From: a virus
Direction: 5' to 3' (one strand)
Virus record (IMG/VR): IMGVR_UViG_3300026097_001350
Location: 1 to 28,557 of that record
DNA length: 28,557 nt
Below, piece after piece: positions 19,632 through 26,396 of the stretch. The position numbers and the translations under genes were made by a program. Position 1 is the first letter of the stretch, and every line of letters begins with the position of its first letter. Below the pieces are notes generated by a model. That model was not told the DNA's origin. It did no database searches and saw only the letters and a list, made by a program, of their open reading frames with translations.

Positions 19632-20295
19632 AATATCTGTACAACCTATCATACCATTCTTGACGCCATTCGGAATACTCATCTGGCCAAATGTCAAATT
19701 GCTGATATTCGCAATCTCTTGTACACATGAACACATGACCTTCGCAGATATTTGTGCCATAAATCTCATTGTGTGCTTCTGCGTAGGCTACTAACTGTAA
19801 GAAATAATCAAAAACCCATTCTTCTTTTTTTGGCTTATTTGATTGCTTGAAGTCCATTATCGCAGGTTGCCCTTTGTATTGTCCTACTAGATCTGTAGTG
19901 CCAGCATACATATTAGGCATATACAAAGCTATTTCAGATCCCCATATTTCGTCGACGTCTGAAAGGGCGTTTTCTTTTATTACTTCTGCCATGCTGTGTG
20001 CTTGTTGTGCATACGGATTAGAACCAGGTTGAGGCCATTCTGCAGTTTCTATGTATTTTTCAAGGTAAGAATGCATCCTAGTTCCAACACCGGCTGCTTC
20101 TGTGACAATCTCTTGTGCTTTTTTCTCACCAACCCTTTTCTTCCATGCGATTAAATGAGTCTTATCTTTTGTTGCATCTAGAATTGTAGTGACAGATGCA
20201 ACAGCTCGTCCGTCAGGTGTTTCATACAGTCTCTTTCCGTTTATTTGTTTTCTTGAAATGGGCCTGTAATCAAACTTATTGTTTATTAGCGTCAT
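19615..20295 (-). CDS. PD-(D/E)XK exonuclease (RecB/Cas4-like)
   Basis: A 226-residue protein. GVGTRMHSYLE (about 70-80) is the GxxxH motif, SEIALYMPNMYAGTTDLVGQ supplies the Glu and the catalytic Asp, AIMDFKQSNKPK the D-x-K motif (a variant of ExK), and YFLQLVAYAEA the QxxxY motif. This is the RecB-nuclease/lambda-exonuclease-like set, without helicase. It probably resects DNA ends in recombination-dependent replication or degrades host DNA. Similar exonucleases are usual in T4-like cyanophages. It has a host-type promoter (20316-20344) and AGGAG before the ATG, consistent with early expression. Confidence 0.85.
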   Translation of the reverse strand: MTLINNKFDYRPISRKQINGKRLYETPDGRAVASVTTILDATKDKTHLIAWKKRVGEKKAQEIVTEAAGVGTRMHSYLEKYIETAEWPQPGSNPYAQQAHSMAEVIKENALSDVDEIWGSEIALYMPNMYAGTTDLVGQYKGQPAIMDFKQSNKPKKEEWVFDYFLQLVAYAEAHNEIYGTNICEGHVFMCTRDCEYQQFDIWPDEYSEWRQEWYDRLYRYYEQHG

Positions 20296-20315
20296 TATAA
20301 TTCACTCCTAATAAA

Positions 20316-20344
20316 AGTATAGCACATTTATTTAGGCAAGTCAA
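20316..20344 (-). promoter_or_regulatory. Sigma70-type promoter for the exonuclease-HNH pair
   Basis: TTGACT (20339-20344), 17 nt, TATACT (20316-20321) on the minus strand, with a short leader containing AGGAG before the ATG at 20295. Confidence 0.7.
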
Positions 20345-20345
20345 A

Positions 20346-20726
20346 TTATAATTCAGCACCTACATCTGTGGCTCTTTTTGCCATCTGTGATACTGTTTTG
20401 TCATCTTCACCGCTTTGTGGAGAATCATCAATTTGATTTTTGGTATTAACTTCTATTCCATCCTTGGAAAAATTTTTAACCATTGTTTTTATTCTAGGAT
20501 CTGTCTCGAATGCCGCAACAAATGTGCCATAATCAAAAAACTCGCCGTCAACATTCTGCATAAGTTTGTTCAAATCAAGATTTAATGAATCTGGTTTGGT
20601 ATTTTCTTTGGATGGTTTATCGAAATGTAGAAAGGCACTTTTATTTTTCCTGTCAGCACCTGCAATAACAGTACGAAGAACCTGCACTAATTTAGGCGCG
20701 GTGCTTTGTTCTTCATCTTCTGTTAC
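20346..20726 (-). CDS. C-terminal -1 frame extension of the virion-type protein
   Basis: From GTA at 20726 the -1 frame is open for 126 codons to a stop at 20346. It reads VTEDEEQSTAPKLVQVLRTV, IAGADRKNKSAFLHFDKPSK and further coding-like sequence to the end. The only possible own start is a GTG at 20687, which has no Shine-Dalgarno. The frame runs back without a stop exactly to the A9 run that ends the upstream gene. I therefore read it as the second part of a frameshifted product of about 405 residues with the 279-residue protein. A separate 113-residue protein from GTG, or a missing A in the assembly, are the alternatives. Confidence 0.65.
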   Translation of the reverse strand, partial: VTEDEEQSTAPKLVQVLRTVIAGADRKNKSAFLHFDKPSKENTKPDSLNLDLNKLMQNVDGEFFDYGTFVAAFETDPRIKTMVKNFSKDGIEVNTKNQIDDSPQSGEDDKTVSQMAKRATDVGAEL

Positions 20727-21562
20727 TTTTTTTTTGAAAGAATTCCTGCTAATCTACGAGATGATTCTATCATACTTTTTCTAGATTCAAACGATTCTCT
20801 CTGCGCTCGACCTGCTTCTTCTTCGCCACCTACTGCTGGTTCAGCGGCTGAAAATTCATCATCATCTACTGTGGGCTCCATTTCTTCGCCACCTGCTGGC
20901 AGTTCCTCTTCAGTATCGGCGCCCATTTCTTCTGGTGGTGCACTTTCACCAGTTAAAAGTCCTACCCCACCAGTTAGTGCCTCTCGAGTAGATTCCATTG
21001 AAGTATACATTGCTTCAAGCGCAGGCTTCACAGCATTTGTAAATGCGTCGGCTTGTTCAACACCTAGTTCATCTCTGATAGCATCTGACAATTCAAGCAT
21101 GCTTTCGGTTTGCATTTCTGCAGTATCTTCCATCCAACCTGTAACACGATCCACCATATCTTTGGCGGCCATAACAAGCTCTGCTGTATCTTCAGCACCT
21201 TCTTTGACTGTTTTCTTTTTCTTGTCTTTGGCGGCTTTTTTCATTGGCTCTTTTTTGTCACCGTCCTTGTCAAGGTCCAAAAAGTCTGGTTTAGCTTCTT
21301 TTTCTTCTATAGCATCGCGTTCAGAAATTTCTGCATTTAGAACATCAAGGAAGAGTTTGTTTTTCTGGTAATCTTCTTGGCGGACCGTGTCATAGCTTTC
21401 GTTAGTTTCAATCTGACTGATCTTTGTGCGTAATTTATTTCTTGCATCTTGAAGCTGCTCAGATGTAAAATCTTCAAGTCGGATTCTTGTACCGAATCTT
21501 TTTGCAAGGCTTTCGTTCAATGCCTTTGCTGTCACAGGACGCGATATATCTCTAATGTTCAT
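20723..21562 (-). CDS. Virion-associated protein, T4-like marine phage type
   Basis: The zero frame gives 279 residues. MNIRDISRPVTAKALNESLA with KRFGTRIRLEDFTSEQLQDA at the start, and FLDLDKDGDKKEPMKKAAKD near residues 93-112, recall structural proteins of T4-like cyanophages. DLDKDGDKKE resembles a single calcium-binding loop. The rest is helical and Glu/Ala-rich, with a low-complexity acidic stretch near 215-255. ALNE|S at 15-18 would also be a prohead-protease-like site. The 3' end is a dnaX-type slippery site followed at once by TAA; a -1 slip would add 126 residues. A plus-strand open frame covering 20706-21371 is a low-complexity shadow. Confidence 0.75.
   Translation of the reverse strand: MNIRDISRPVTAKALNESLAKRFGTRIRLEDFTSEQLQDARNKLRTKISQIETNESYDTVRQEDYQKNKLFLDVLNAEISERDAIEEKEAKPDFLDLDKDGDKKEPMKKAAKDKKKKTVKEGAEDTAELVMAAKDMVDRVTGWMEDTAEMQTESMLELSDAIRDELGVEQADAFTNAVKPALEAMYTSMESTREALTGGVGLLTGESAPPEEMGADTEEELPAGGEEMEPTVDDDEFSAAEPAVGGEEEAGRAQRESFESRKSMIESSRRLAGILSKKK
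20727..20735 (-). promoter_or_regulatory. Candidate programmed -1 frameshift site (A AAA AAG, dnaX type)
   Basis: The zero frame is TCA AAA AAA AAG TAA. It contains A AAA AAG, the heptamer used by E. coli dnaX, directly before the stop. AGGA lies about 10 nt upstream of the heptamer, the spacing of the dnaX stimulatory Shine-Dalgarno. No downstream stem-loop was evident. Confidence 0.6.
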
Positions 21563-21608
21563 TGTAACTCTTCCTATTAAGAATATATGTTATATTTATT
21601 TATGCAGA

Positions 21609-22022
21609 TCAAAATATAAATCTATCAAGTTTATGTTTAGCCTCTTGAGTTTTCCTATGAGCTATTTCATAACGAATGCAGATAATATCTCTATCGTTTT
21701 GATCTTGTTTTTCCCGCATGGCATTTTTATAAAAAACACAATCAATATAATTTTTTTCTATAATTCTATCTAATTCTTTTATCCTACGACTAACATCTCT
21801 TCCTGAAGATAATGTTTTAGCTAATGCAACAGCCGATGTTTTACAAAATAAAATTGCAATCTGTTTTTTAGTTTTGACATTGTACACTGTAAAATCATTT
21901 TTCCTTTCTTGCACTAGCACATCGCCAACACGGATACAGTTGCCTTTTTGATAAGGCAAGATGGTATTGTCGATTTTATCGATGAGATCCTTCAGATCTT
22001 GTATGATATTCTTATCAGCCAT
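21609..22022 (-). CDS. Hypothetical protein
   Basis: A 137-residue, Lys/Asp/Ile-rich, AT-rich protein: NIIQDLKDLIDKIDNTILPY, then GNCIRVGDVLVQERKNDFTV, then a helical C-terminal half (DVSRRIKELDRIIEKNYIDC). The middle looks like a small beta barrel and the end like a coiled coil. I recall similar proteins in pelagi- and cyanomyophages beside the internal-protein block but no function. It overlaps the upstream 66-residue gene by 8 nt. It has no capsid-targeting-like N-terminus. Confidence 0.65.
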   Translation of the reverse strand: MADKNIIQDLKDLIDKIDNTILPYQKGNCIRVGDVLVQERKNDFTVYNVKTKKQIAILFCKTSAVALAKTLSSGRDVSRRIKELDRIIEKNYIDCVFYKNAMREKQDQNDRDIICIRYEIAHRKTQEAKHKLDRFIF

Positions 22023-22215
22023 TCCGTACGATCAAAGTCAAATTGTTTTGATTAATTTTACTTACCAAACTTTTTCTAATTAGACTTTCGATCAGGGTTC
22101 GTTCTCTTTCCGTGAAACTGGTTATAGGAGTGGGTTTGTCAAGACTGCCGTACAGCTCTTGTTCTTCATTGCTCATAAAAATTGTAAATTCTTGTATGAG
22201 CTCATTTATCTTCAT
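22015..22215 (-). CDS. Small protein with capsid-targeting-like N-terminus
   Basis: A 66-residue protein beginning MKINELIQE|FTIFMS. MKINELIQE resembles the T4 internal-protein targeting peptide (MKTYQEFIAE), and L-I-Q-E|F fits an (I/L)-x-E prohead-protease site. The rest is TERERTLIESLIRKSLVSKI, helical and charged. No other domain. It overlaps neighbours on both sides by 4-8 nt. If processed in the head, a mature protein of about 57 residues would remain. Packaging is inference from the N-terminus and the row of similar genes. Confidence 0.6.
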   Translation of the reverse strand: MKINELIQEFTIFMSNEEQELYGSLDKPTPITSFTERERTLIESLIRKSLVSKINQNNLTLIVRNG

Positions 22216-22457
22216 TTTACAGCGACCTTGTCACCTGGCTTTATACTTTTATCCACTGTGCCGTTTGTTTTTGTTGACATAGTAAGTTTGCCTTGATCAT
22301 CTTTTTGAATAAACCCAGGCTTGTTAGGATCTTTAGGTACGACAGTTTTTACTTTGGTTTTGGGATCGATTAAAACTGTTTCTTTATCGTTATCATCCAT
22401 CACATCAAGCATTTGACCAGGAGCCATCTGTTCGTTGACAATTTCATAAATTTTCAT
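22212..22457 (-). CDS. Small protein with capsid-targeting-like N-terminus
   Basis: An 81-residue protein beginning MKIYEIVNE|QMAPGQ, again M-K-I-x-E-I followed by I-V-N-E, an (I/L)-x-E site. The remainder is Lys/Asp/Thr-rich with short strands (ETVLIDPKTKVKTVVPKDPN) and ends KSIKPGDKVAVK, a composition expected of a small beta protein. No family recognised. It overlaps the next gene start by 4 nt. Confidence 0.6.
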   Translation of the reverse strand: MKIYEIVNEQMAPGQMLDVMDDNDKETVLIDPKTKVKTVVPKDPNKPGFIQKDDQGKLTMSTKTNGTVDKSIKPGDKVAVK

Positions 22458-22762
22458 CTTATTTTCCTTCCTCTGACTGTTGGTCTGCTGGGCTTGTTTA
22501 GAGTCTTTAACCTGCGACTTGCCACATTGCTTCTTTTGGTTAACTTGCTCTGCGTTGAGATTGATTGACCTTTTTTAAGTTTAGTGGTTTTCATGCCCAT
22601 GCTTTTGTGAATGTTTATTGGTTTGTTGCAACTTGCAGGACTGGCCATCACTCGACCTTTGCGGGGTCCGCTAGTACAGCGATACTTCCTTACATTTTGC
22701 GTGCCTTTTCTACTGTAAGCCATTGAGGCTTTTCCTTCCGAAATAATTTCCTGTACCAGCAT
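22454..22762 (-). CDS. Basic protein, RKYRCT paralogue 2, capsid-targeting-like N-terminus
   Basis: A 102-residue protein: MLVQEIISE|GKASMAYSRK at the start (I-I-S-E|G site), VRKYRCTSGPRKGRVMASPA near residues 24-43, and a strongly basic tail with repeated RR/KR (TKRSNVASRRLKTLNKPSRP). About 30% Lys+Arg, so DNA or RNA binding is expected. The motif VRKYRCTxGxRKGRxxxxxxxC is shared with the neighbouring gene at 22762-23046, so the pair arose by duplication. The two conserved Cys could bind metal. Best guess: internal head protein packaged with DNA. Confidence 0.65.
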   Translation of the reverse strand: MLVQEIISEGKASMAYSRKGTQNVRKYRCTSGPRKGRVMASPASCNKPINIHKSMGMKTTKLKKGQSISTQSKLTKRSNVASRRLKTLNKPSRPTVRGRKIR

Positions 22763-23046
22763 TACCTTCTAGCCTTATTCATAGCTTGTACTCTACGACT
22801 CGCAGGATTAATTCTTTTGGTTCTTTTGGCTTTCCTTGCCATGCGAGAGCCAAGTCTGGCCTTGGTTTTTTTAAGCACAGCCCGTTTTTTGAAGTCTGGT
22901 GCAGCAAAGCATTGTTGTATCTTGGACACAATTCTGCCTTTTCTGGCGCCGCCGGTGCATCTATACTTCCGTACAACTTTGTGTCCGGATCTAGCCCAGA
23001 CCTGTTTTTCGTCAATAGGAGTTTGTATTATTTCTGTTACTAACAT
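22762..23046 (-). CDS. Basic protein, RKYRCT paralogue 1, capsid-targeting-like N-terminus
   Basis: A 94-residue protein: MLVTEIIQTPIDE|KQVWAR (P-I-D-E site), VVRKYRCTGGARKGRIVSKI with a conserved Cys pair (YRCT and QQCF), then a very basic helical tail (RAVLKKTKARLGSRMARKAK). Its ends and motif align with the adjacent paralogue. No Shine-Dalgarno precedes the ATG; a late-promoter-like box ends 4 nt upstream, predicting a start of transcription at the ATG. The role is inferred as a DNA-associated internal virion protein. Confidence 0.65.
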   Translation of the reverse strand: MLVTEIIQTPIDEKQVWARSGHKVVRKYRCTGGARKGRIVSKIQQCFAAPDFKKRAVLKKTKARLGSRMARKAKRTKRINPASRRVQAMNKARR

Positions 23047-23050
23047 AAAA

Positions 23051-23058
23051 GTATTTAG
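23051..23058 (-). promoter_or_regulatory. T4-like late promoter box abutting an ATG (CTAAATAC)
   Basis: The minus strand reads ACTAAATACTTTTATG. T4 spacing puts +1 at about 23046, the A of the ATG, and there is no Shine-Dalgarno, so a leaderless mRNA is predicted. Confidence 0.45.
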
Positions 23059-23069
23059 TTTAGATAGAC

Positions 23070-23312
23070 TTAAGTGAAACTCATTAATAGAACCACTATG
23101 GTAGAAAGAAGGCCAGCAACTATAGTGCCTGTAGCTCCAATAAGCACCTTGGTCATTGACTTGTTGCCGTCATGAATATCTTTGTGAATGTCATCTACTT
23201 TTTCTTCGATGTTGGTTAATCTTCTATCCAAAGACTCATAGCGAAGCGCACACAAATCAACATGTGCTTCAAGACTTTCTTTTTCTAGTTCTGTGGTTGG
23301 ATGGGCTGCCAT
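23070..23312 (-). CDS. Coiled-coil protein with C-terminal membrane anchor (XhlA/holin-like)
   Basis: An 80-residue protein. Residues 20-55 form a coiled coil (ALRYESLDRRLTNIEEKVDD, IHKDIHDG), then a Lys, then VLIGATGTIVAGLLSTIVVL as a single C-terminal membrane span. This N-out coiled coil plus terminal span is the layout of haemolysin XhlA-type proteins, which act with holins in lysis, and of some class III holin-like phage proteins. No lysozyme is adjacent; the SleB hydrolase lies 14 kb away. AGGAG precedes the ATG. Confidence 0.65.
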   Translation of the reverse strand: MAAHPTTELEKESLEAHVDLCALRYESLDRRLTNIEEKVDDIHKDIHDGNKSMTKVLIGATGTIVAGLLSTIVVLLMSFT

Positions 23313-23440
23313 CTTTTCTCCTAATAACCTTTGCTCAAAAGGTAATAAAGTAAACTCTTGCGTTGGCCTTTATTTGCAGTGTAAAAGATAGCCTGTGTTG
23401 TTCTTGATTAATGCCTTCAAATATATTTAGTTAGTGCTAT

Positions 23441-23836
23441 TCAATTGTTATCTACTAAGTTAAAGATGATGTTTTTTTCTTGAGTATTTTGCGTCCTAAC
23501 TACATTGTTATTTATCGCAACTGTTTCATCTAGCTGTGTTATTATTGGTATTAAATCAAAGTCTTGAATTAACATTTCCTCAGATAAACCGCCTTCATAT
23601 TCATATGAAAATACAAATTCCCAATATCTTTGCTTGCCGCTAAAATTTGTTCCAAAACCAAGGCCATCGATATTTCCTGTTTGCACCGCAATCGATTCTG
23701 GATATGGGTTAACTCTTAATCCAGCAGTTTGTAAGAACACCATGTAATTTGATTGTTGATTACGCTTTTTAACATCGTCATCTCGTCTAGCATTAGTTTC
23801 AGTTATATCAATCAAAGTACATATTTTTACTATCAT
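23441..23836 (-). CDS. Conserved phage hypothetical protein
   Basis: A 131-residue protein: MIVKICTLIDITETNARRDD, then QQSNYMVFLQTAGLRVNPYP, then strand-rich GKQRYWEFVFSYEYEGGLSE. I recall the MIVK..TL.DITET...R and LQT.GLR.NP patterns from cyanophages, with no function. It follows the terminator of the 127-residue gene by about 15 nt, so it needs its own promoter or read-through; I saw no strong box. Confidence 0.65.
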   Translation of the reverse strand: MIVKICTLIDITETNARRDDDVKKRNQQSNYMVFLQTAGLRVNPYPESIAVQTGNIDGLGFGTNFSGKQRYWEFVFSYEYEGGLSEEMLIQDFDLIPIITQLDETVAINNNVVRTQNTQEKNIIFNLVDNN

Positions 23837-23851
23837 CAGTTATTTACAGGG

Positions 23852-23882
23852 ATAAAAAAAGGCCACTTAAGAAAGTGGCCTT
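23852..23882 (-). terminator. Rho-independent terminator
   Basis: On the minus strand AAGGCCACTT-TCTT-AAGTGGCCTT, a perfect 10-bp stem with a 4-nt loop, followed by TTTTTATCCC. It closes the gene at 23907-24290 and is the strongest terminator in the window. Confidence 0.85.
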
Positions 23883-23906
23883 TGGTCCTAAGGTAGTTAG
23901 GATTCT

Positions 23907-24290
23907 TTACGCTACAAGGCTACCAAATGATTCTGGCTCAGTAACTGTTACCAAAGCCGTTACACCAGTGTTGGTTAAAACGCCTGTGCCGCCTAGGATC
24001 AAATCCACACGGCGTGCTACTGTGTCTACATCTAATGCATGACCATCGCCAACAATTACCATTTCTTCGCCATCTGCGGCAATTTCAAATAGTGCACCTG
24101 TTGTGCCAAGGTCCTGTGCTACTTTACGAGCAGTTCCTTCTGTGATAGCTGTGCCTTCACCACCAGCTTGTGTGTCTGAAGTCAATGCTACAGAATTGTC
24201 GATGACAATCTTAAGAAGCTTAAGTTGTAGTGTGCTGTAAAACTCTCCACGAGTAATAAGGGTACTGTTTACTTTTGATACGTCTGCCAT
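23907..24290 (-). CDS. Abundant-type phage protein of unknown function (possible structural)
   Basis: A 127-residue protein: MADVSKVNSTLITRGEFYST, LQLKLLKIVIDNS, then an Ala/Gly/Thr-rich beta-like part (TAITEGTARKVAQDLGTTGA, MVIVGDGHALDVDTVARRVD) and GVTALVTVTEPESFGSLVA at the end. Composition (Ala, Thr, Val, Gly, few Cys or Trp) is like capsid decoration or other virion proteins. It is the only gene here with its own late-type promoter (24345-24352), a 5' leader hairpin (TTCGCG-GAG-CGCGAA, 24318-24332), a strong AAGGAG and its own terminator. This arrangement suits a highly expressed single-gene message. Confidence 0.7.
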   Translation of the reverse strand: MADVSKVNSTLITRGEFYSTLQLKLLKIVIDNSVALTSDTQAGGEGTAITEGTARKVAQDLGTTGALFEIAADGEEMVIVGDGHALDVDTVARRVDLILGGTGVLTNTGVTALVTVTEPESFGSLVA

Positions 24291-24317
24291 TTTATTTCTC
24301 CTTCTCTAATGACATAA

Positions 24318-24332
24318 TTCGCGCTCCGCGAA
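24318..24332 (-). other. Leader hairpin in the mRNA of the 127-residue gene
   Basis: TTCGCG-GAG-CGCGAA, a 6-bp GC-rich stem close to the predicted 5' end (+1 near 24340). It could protect the message from 5'-end-dependent decay. Confidence 0.5.
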
Positions 24333-24344
24333 CTTTTTACAATT

Positions 24345-24352
24345 GTATTTAG
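24345..24352 (-). promoter_or_regulatory. T4-like late promoter box (CTAAATAC)
   Basis: The minus strand reads CTGCTAAATACAATTG, giving a predicted +1 at about 24340 and a 50-nt leader with a hairpin and AAGGAG before the ATG at 24290. Confidence 0.6.
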
Positions 24353-24375
24353 CAGATTAAGGAGAAATTAAGGCT

Positions 24376-24696
24376 TTACCCTTTCTTTTTGGCTCTCTGA
24401 TGAAGGGCTTTCAGTTGTGAAATATAAGACGGACCTGCCGTAATAATATCATCCATCATTTCTATCAGCGGTAGATATCCACGCACATAATTGCTGGATA
24501 TGCTTTTGTTGTTTTGAGCAAGTTCCAAGAAAATCTTGCATCTAGCAGCTTTGTCTTTGCCTACTATCATTGCATACAGGGCGAATTCTCTGGCATTTAC
24601 CCTTTTCTGAATGCGTTCTAATGCGTCTTCTCCTAGATATTGTTCAATTAACTTATCATCATAGAGACTTTTTATAAAATCTAAGTCTTTGCTCAT
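24376..24696 (-). CDS. Hypothetical protein
   Basis: A 106-residue helical protein: MSKDLDFIKSLYDDKLIEQY, then RIQKRVNAREFALYAMIVGK, then YLPLIEMMDDIITAGPSYIS and a basic end HQRAKKKG. I recall similar proteins beside the gene upstream in T4-like cyanophages, function unknown. It overlaps the upstream stop by 1 nt and probably shares a message with 24696-25121 and 25131-26396. Confidence 0.65.
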   Translation of the reverse strand: MSKDLDFIKSLYDDKLIEQYLGEDALERIQKRVNAREFALYAMIVGKDKAARCKIFLELAQNNKSISSNYVRGYLPLIEMMDDIITAGPSYISQLKALHQRAKKKG

Positions 24697-25121
24697 TAAC
24701 CTAAATATCTCTTCACAAATAATTGAGCCATTTCATGGTAGTCCTGGATATCTAAAAAATCTTGTAGACCATGTGAATGCTGAATATCTTTTTGGAACTG
24801 AGATCTTACCTGAGGTTTGACTTTTTCAGTTGTGGCAAACATACGCAGTGCACGGGCCTGATCCGGCGTAACTTCAAATTCCTTGCCATCATCTGTGGTC
24901 ACGGTTCTAACCGGATTTTTAATGTCGTCGCCCTGACTCTGAACAACCTTTTCTAATTGATCTGTCATTGGATCTTGTTCAAATCCCTTGCCCATTTTTT
25001 CGTTATCGTCCTGATCTGGATCTCCGAAATCATATTCAGGACTTATTTCATCTACTACTCCTTCGGTTAGTTCATCCAATGATTTGACTAAACTTTTCAA
25101 TTCTTTGGGTAATCTTTTCAT
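24696..25121 (-). CDS. Hypothetical acidic protein
   Basis: A 141-residue protein: MKRLPKELKSLVKSLDELTE, an acidic linker (ISPEYDFGDPDQDDNEKMGK), then TVTTDDGKEFEVTPDQARAL with RMFATTEKVKPQ and a helical end FLDIQDYHEMAQLFVKRYLG. The second half is the better conserved part in related phages as I remember them. LTE|G at residues 18-21 is a prohead-protease-like site after a basic N-terminus, but it lacks the MKIxEI form. GGAGAT precedes the ATG. Confidence 0.65.
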   Translation of the reverse strand: MKRLPKELKSLVKSLDELTEGVVDEISPEYDFGDPDQDDNEKMGKGFEQDPMTDQLEKVVQSQGDDIKNPVRTVTTDDGKEFEVTPDQARALRMFATTEKVKPQVRSQFQKDIQHSHGLQDFLDIQDYHEMAQLFVKRYLG

Positions 25122-25130
25122 TTACATCTC

Positions 25131-26396
25131 CTATCTCGCTACTGCTCTGTTGTATTTACTGAATGTTTGTCTTGGTACCAATTTAATGTCACCCTCTGGA
25201 TGTGCCAGCACATAACCTTCTCCCCCTTCTGCAGAGTCGTCTGTGCTAGACATAGTTTGCTTTACCGGAGCACCAGGCTGATTGTCTAGTTGATTAATTA
25301 CATCATCTTTAACTTCCTGTATTTTTGCAACCACTTCCCACAGTGCATTGAATCCTTGCTGATTGTCGGCAACATATTGTGCAATTTTCTGCTTTGCCTG
25401 TTCGCTAAGTTGATTTCTGCTTTTTGTCCATTCTATAAAATCAGCACCAAGATTTTCCATTCCTGTGTCAACTTTGCTATTCATATAGGCATAAAAAACT
25501 TCAGGCAATTTTTTAAGTTTCAGTTGAGTAAGTGTTTCAATATTCAATAGGTTATCCATGGCCGCTGCATCTTTTGATATAATCGCTTTGAGTTCTTTGA
25601 TGCTGGTATCGTCTAGTTCAGGTGCACTAGATACCGTAACTGGAGGAATTACCAATACCTCGTTGCCTTGTAAAATATCAGCATTTCTCAGCGGACCTTC
25701 GTTTCCTTGTGCGTCAACTTCTCTGTGTATAACAATTCCAGTTTTGCTTGCGCCAATCTTTTTCCCAAGCTCTGAATCTTGTTTTACTCTGTACTCAACA
25801 ATGTTTGGTTTGAACACATAGTCGCCGCCTTCTGTGACAGGAGTGTTAAAGTACAACAAATCTCCTTTGAAAAAACCTCTATAGTCTTTTGGGGTTGCTT
25901 TTTCGTACTCATCAAAAATATCTGCCATTCTGCCTGCAAACGCTTTGTAATCTTCTGCCTTCTTGGGATCCGGATTATTTGCACCCGGGCGATTCATTAG
26001 CATTTTTTCGAGGTCTTTTGCGCTGGTTGCTTTTCCGTCATATCCCTTAGCAGTGAATCCAGATTTATCTGTAAGTACAAAATTGCCATTACTGTCACGG
26101 CCGAAAATAATAGCAGGAGATCCATCCCATTTAACTGTAACATCTTTGTGTCCTCCTTTTTCAAGGTTAATCAAACTTTGTAGAGCTCTGTTAGCACCTT
26201 TGCTAGGTGGCAGTTCTCTAAACACTAGATCTTCTAGGTGTTCAATACGAGCTCCTTCGTTGATTAAATTTTCCCCTACTAATTTGCCTTGCAACGGATG
26301 TTTTGTTCGGCCTAATTTAGCCTTGGGCATTTTATCTTTGCCTTTGGCCTGTGCCGCTACACCTGTTTTATGGGTTTTAATTTCGCAGAATCTCAT
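25131..26396 (-). CDS. Ligase-like nucleotidyltransferase (DUF6267-like), capsid-targeting-like N-terminus
   Basis: A 421-residue protein. DVTVKWDGSPAIIFGRDSNG (85-104) carries K89-x-D-G, the lysine-adenylation motif of the ATP-dependent ligase/capping superfamily. FFKGDLLYFN (175-184) fits motif III (the GE/GD after a strand) and KTGIVIHR (218-225) motif IV. DUF6267 proteins of T4-like marine phages have this layout as I recall. The N-terminus MRFCEI is followed by an unusually basic stretch and then NLINE|GARIEH (43-52), where homologues usually begin; LINE|G fits a prohead-protease site. So about 47 residues look like a removable head-targeting leader. It overlaps the polymerase-beta-like gene by 4 nt. 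Substrate unknown: DNA, RNA or protein AMPylation are all possible. Confidence 0.7.
   Translation of the reverse strand: MRFCEIKTHKTGVAAQAKGKDKMPKAKLGRTKHPLQGKLVGENLINEGARIEHLEDLVFRELPPSKGANRALQSLINLEKGGHKDVTVKWDGSPAIIFGRDSNGNFVLTDKSGFTAKGYDGKATSAKDLEKMLMNRPGANNPDPKKAEDYKAFAGRMADIFDEYEKATPKDYRGFFKGDLLYFNTPVTEGGDYVFKPNIVEYRVKQDSELGKKIGASKTGIVIHREVDAQGNEGPLRNADILQGNEVLVIPPVTVSSAPELDDTSIKELKAIISKDAAAMDNLLNIETLTQLKLKKLPEVFYAYMNSKVDTGMENLGADFIEWTKSRNQLSEQAKQKIAQYVADNQQGFNALWEVVAKIQEVKDDVINQLDNQPGAPVKQTMSSTDDSAEGGEGYVLAHPEGDIKLVPRQTFSKYNRAVAR

Noticed and set aside
19632-19769. N-terminal extension of the HNH endonuclease
   Set aside because: The extra 46 codons lie within the exonuclease gene in another frame and have no ribosome-binding site; the ATG at 19631 is preferred.
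20706-21371. Plus-strand open frame of 221 codons
   Set aside because: Ser/Ala low-complexity shadow of the acidic virion-type gene on the minus strand.
23321-23407. Start-less 28-codon frame on the minus strand (reading QAIFYTANKGQRKSLLYYLL), whose TAG overlaps the AGGAG of the next gene
   Set aside because: No ATG, GTG or TTG in frame and no homologue I can recall; it could be a decayed or very small gene, but support is too thin to list.
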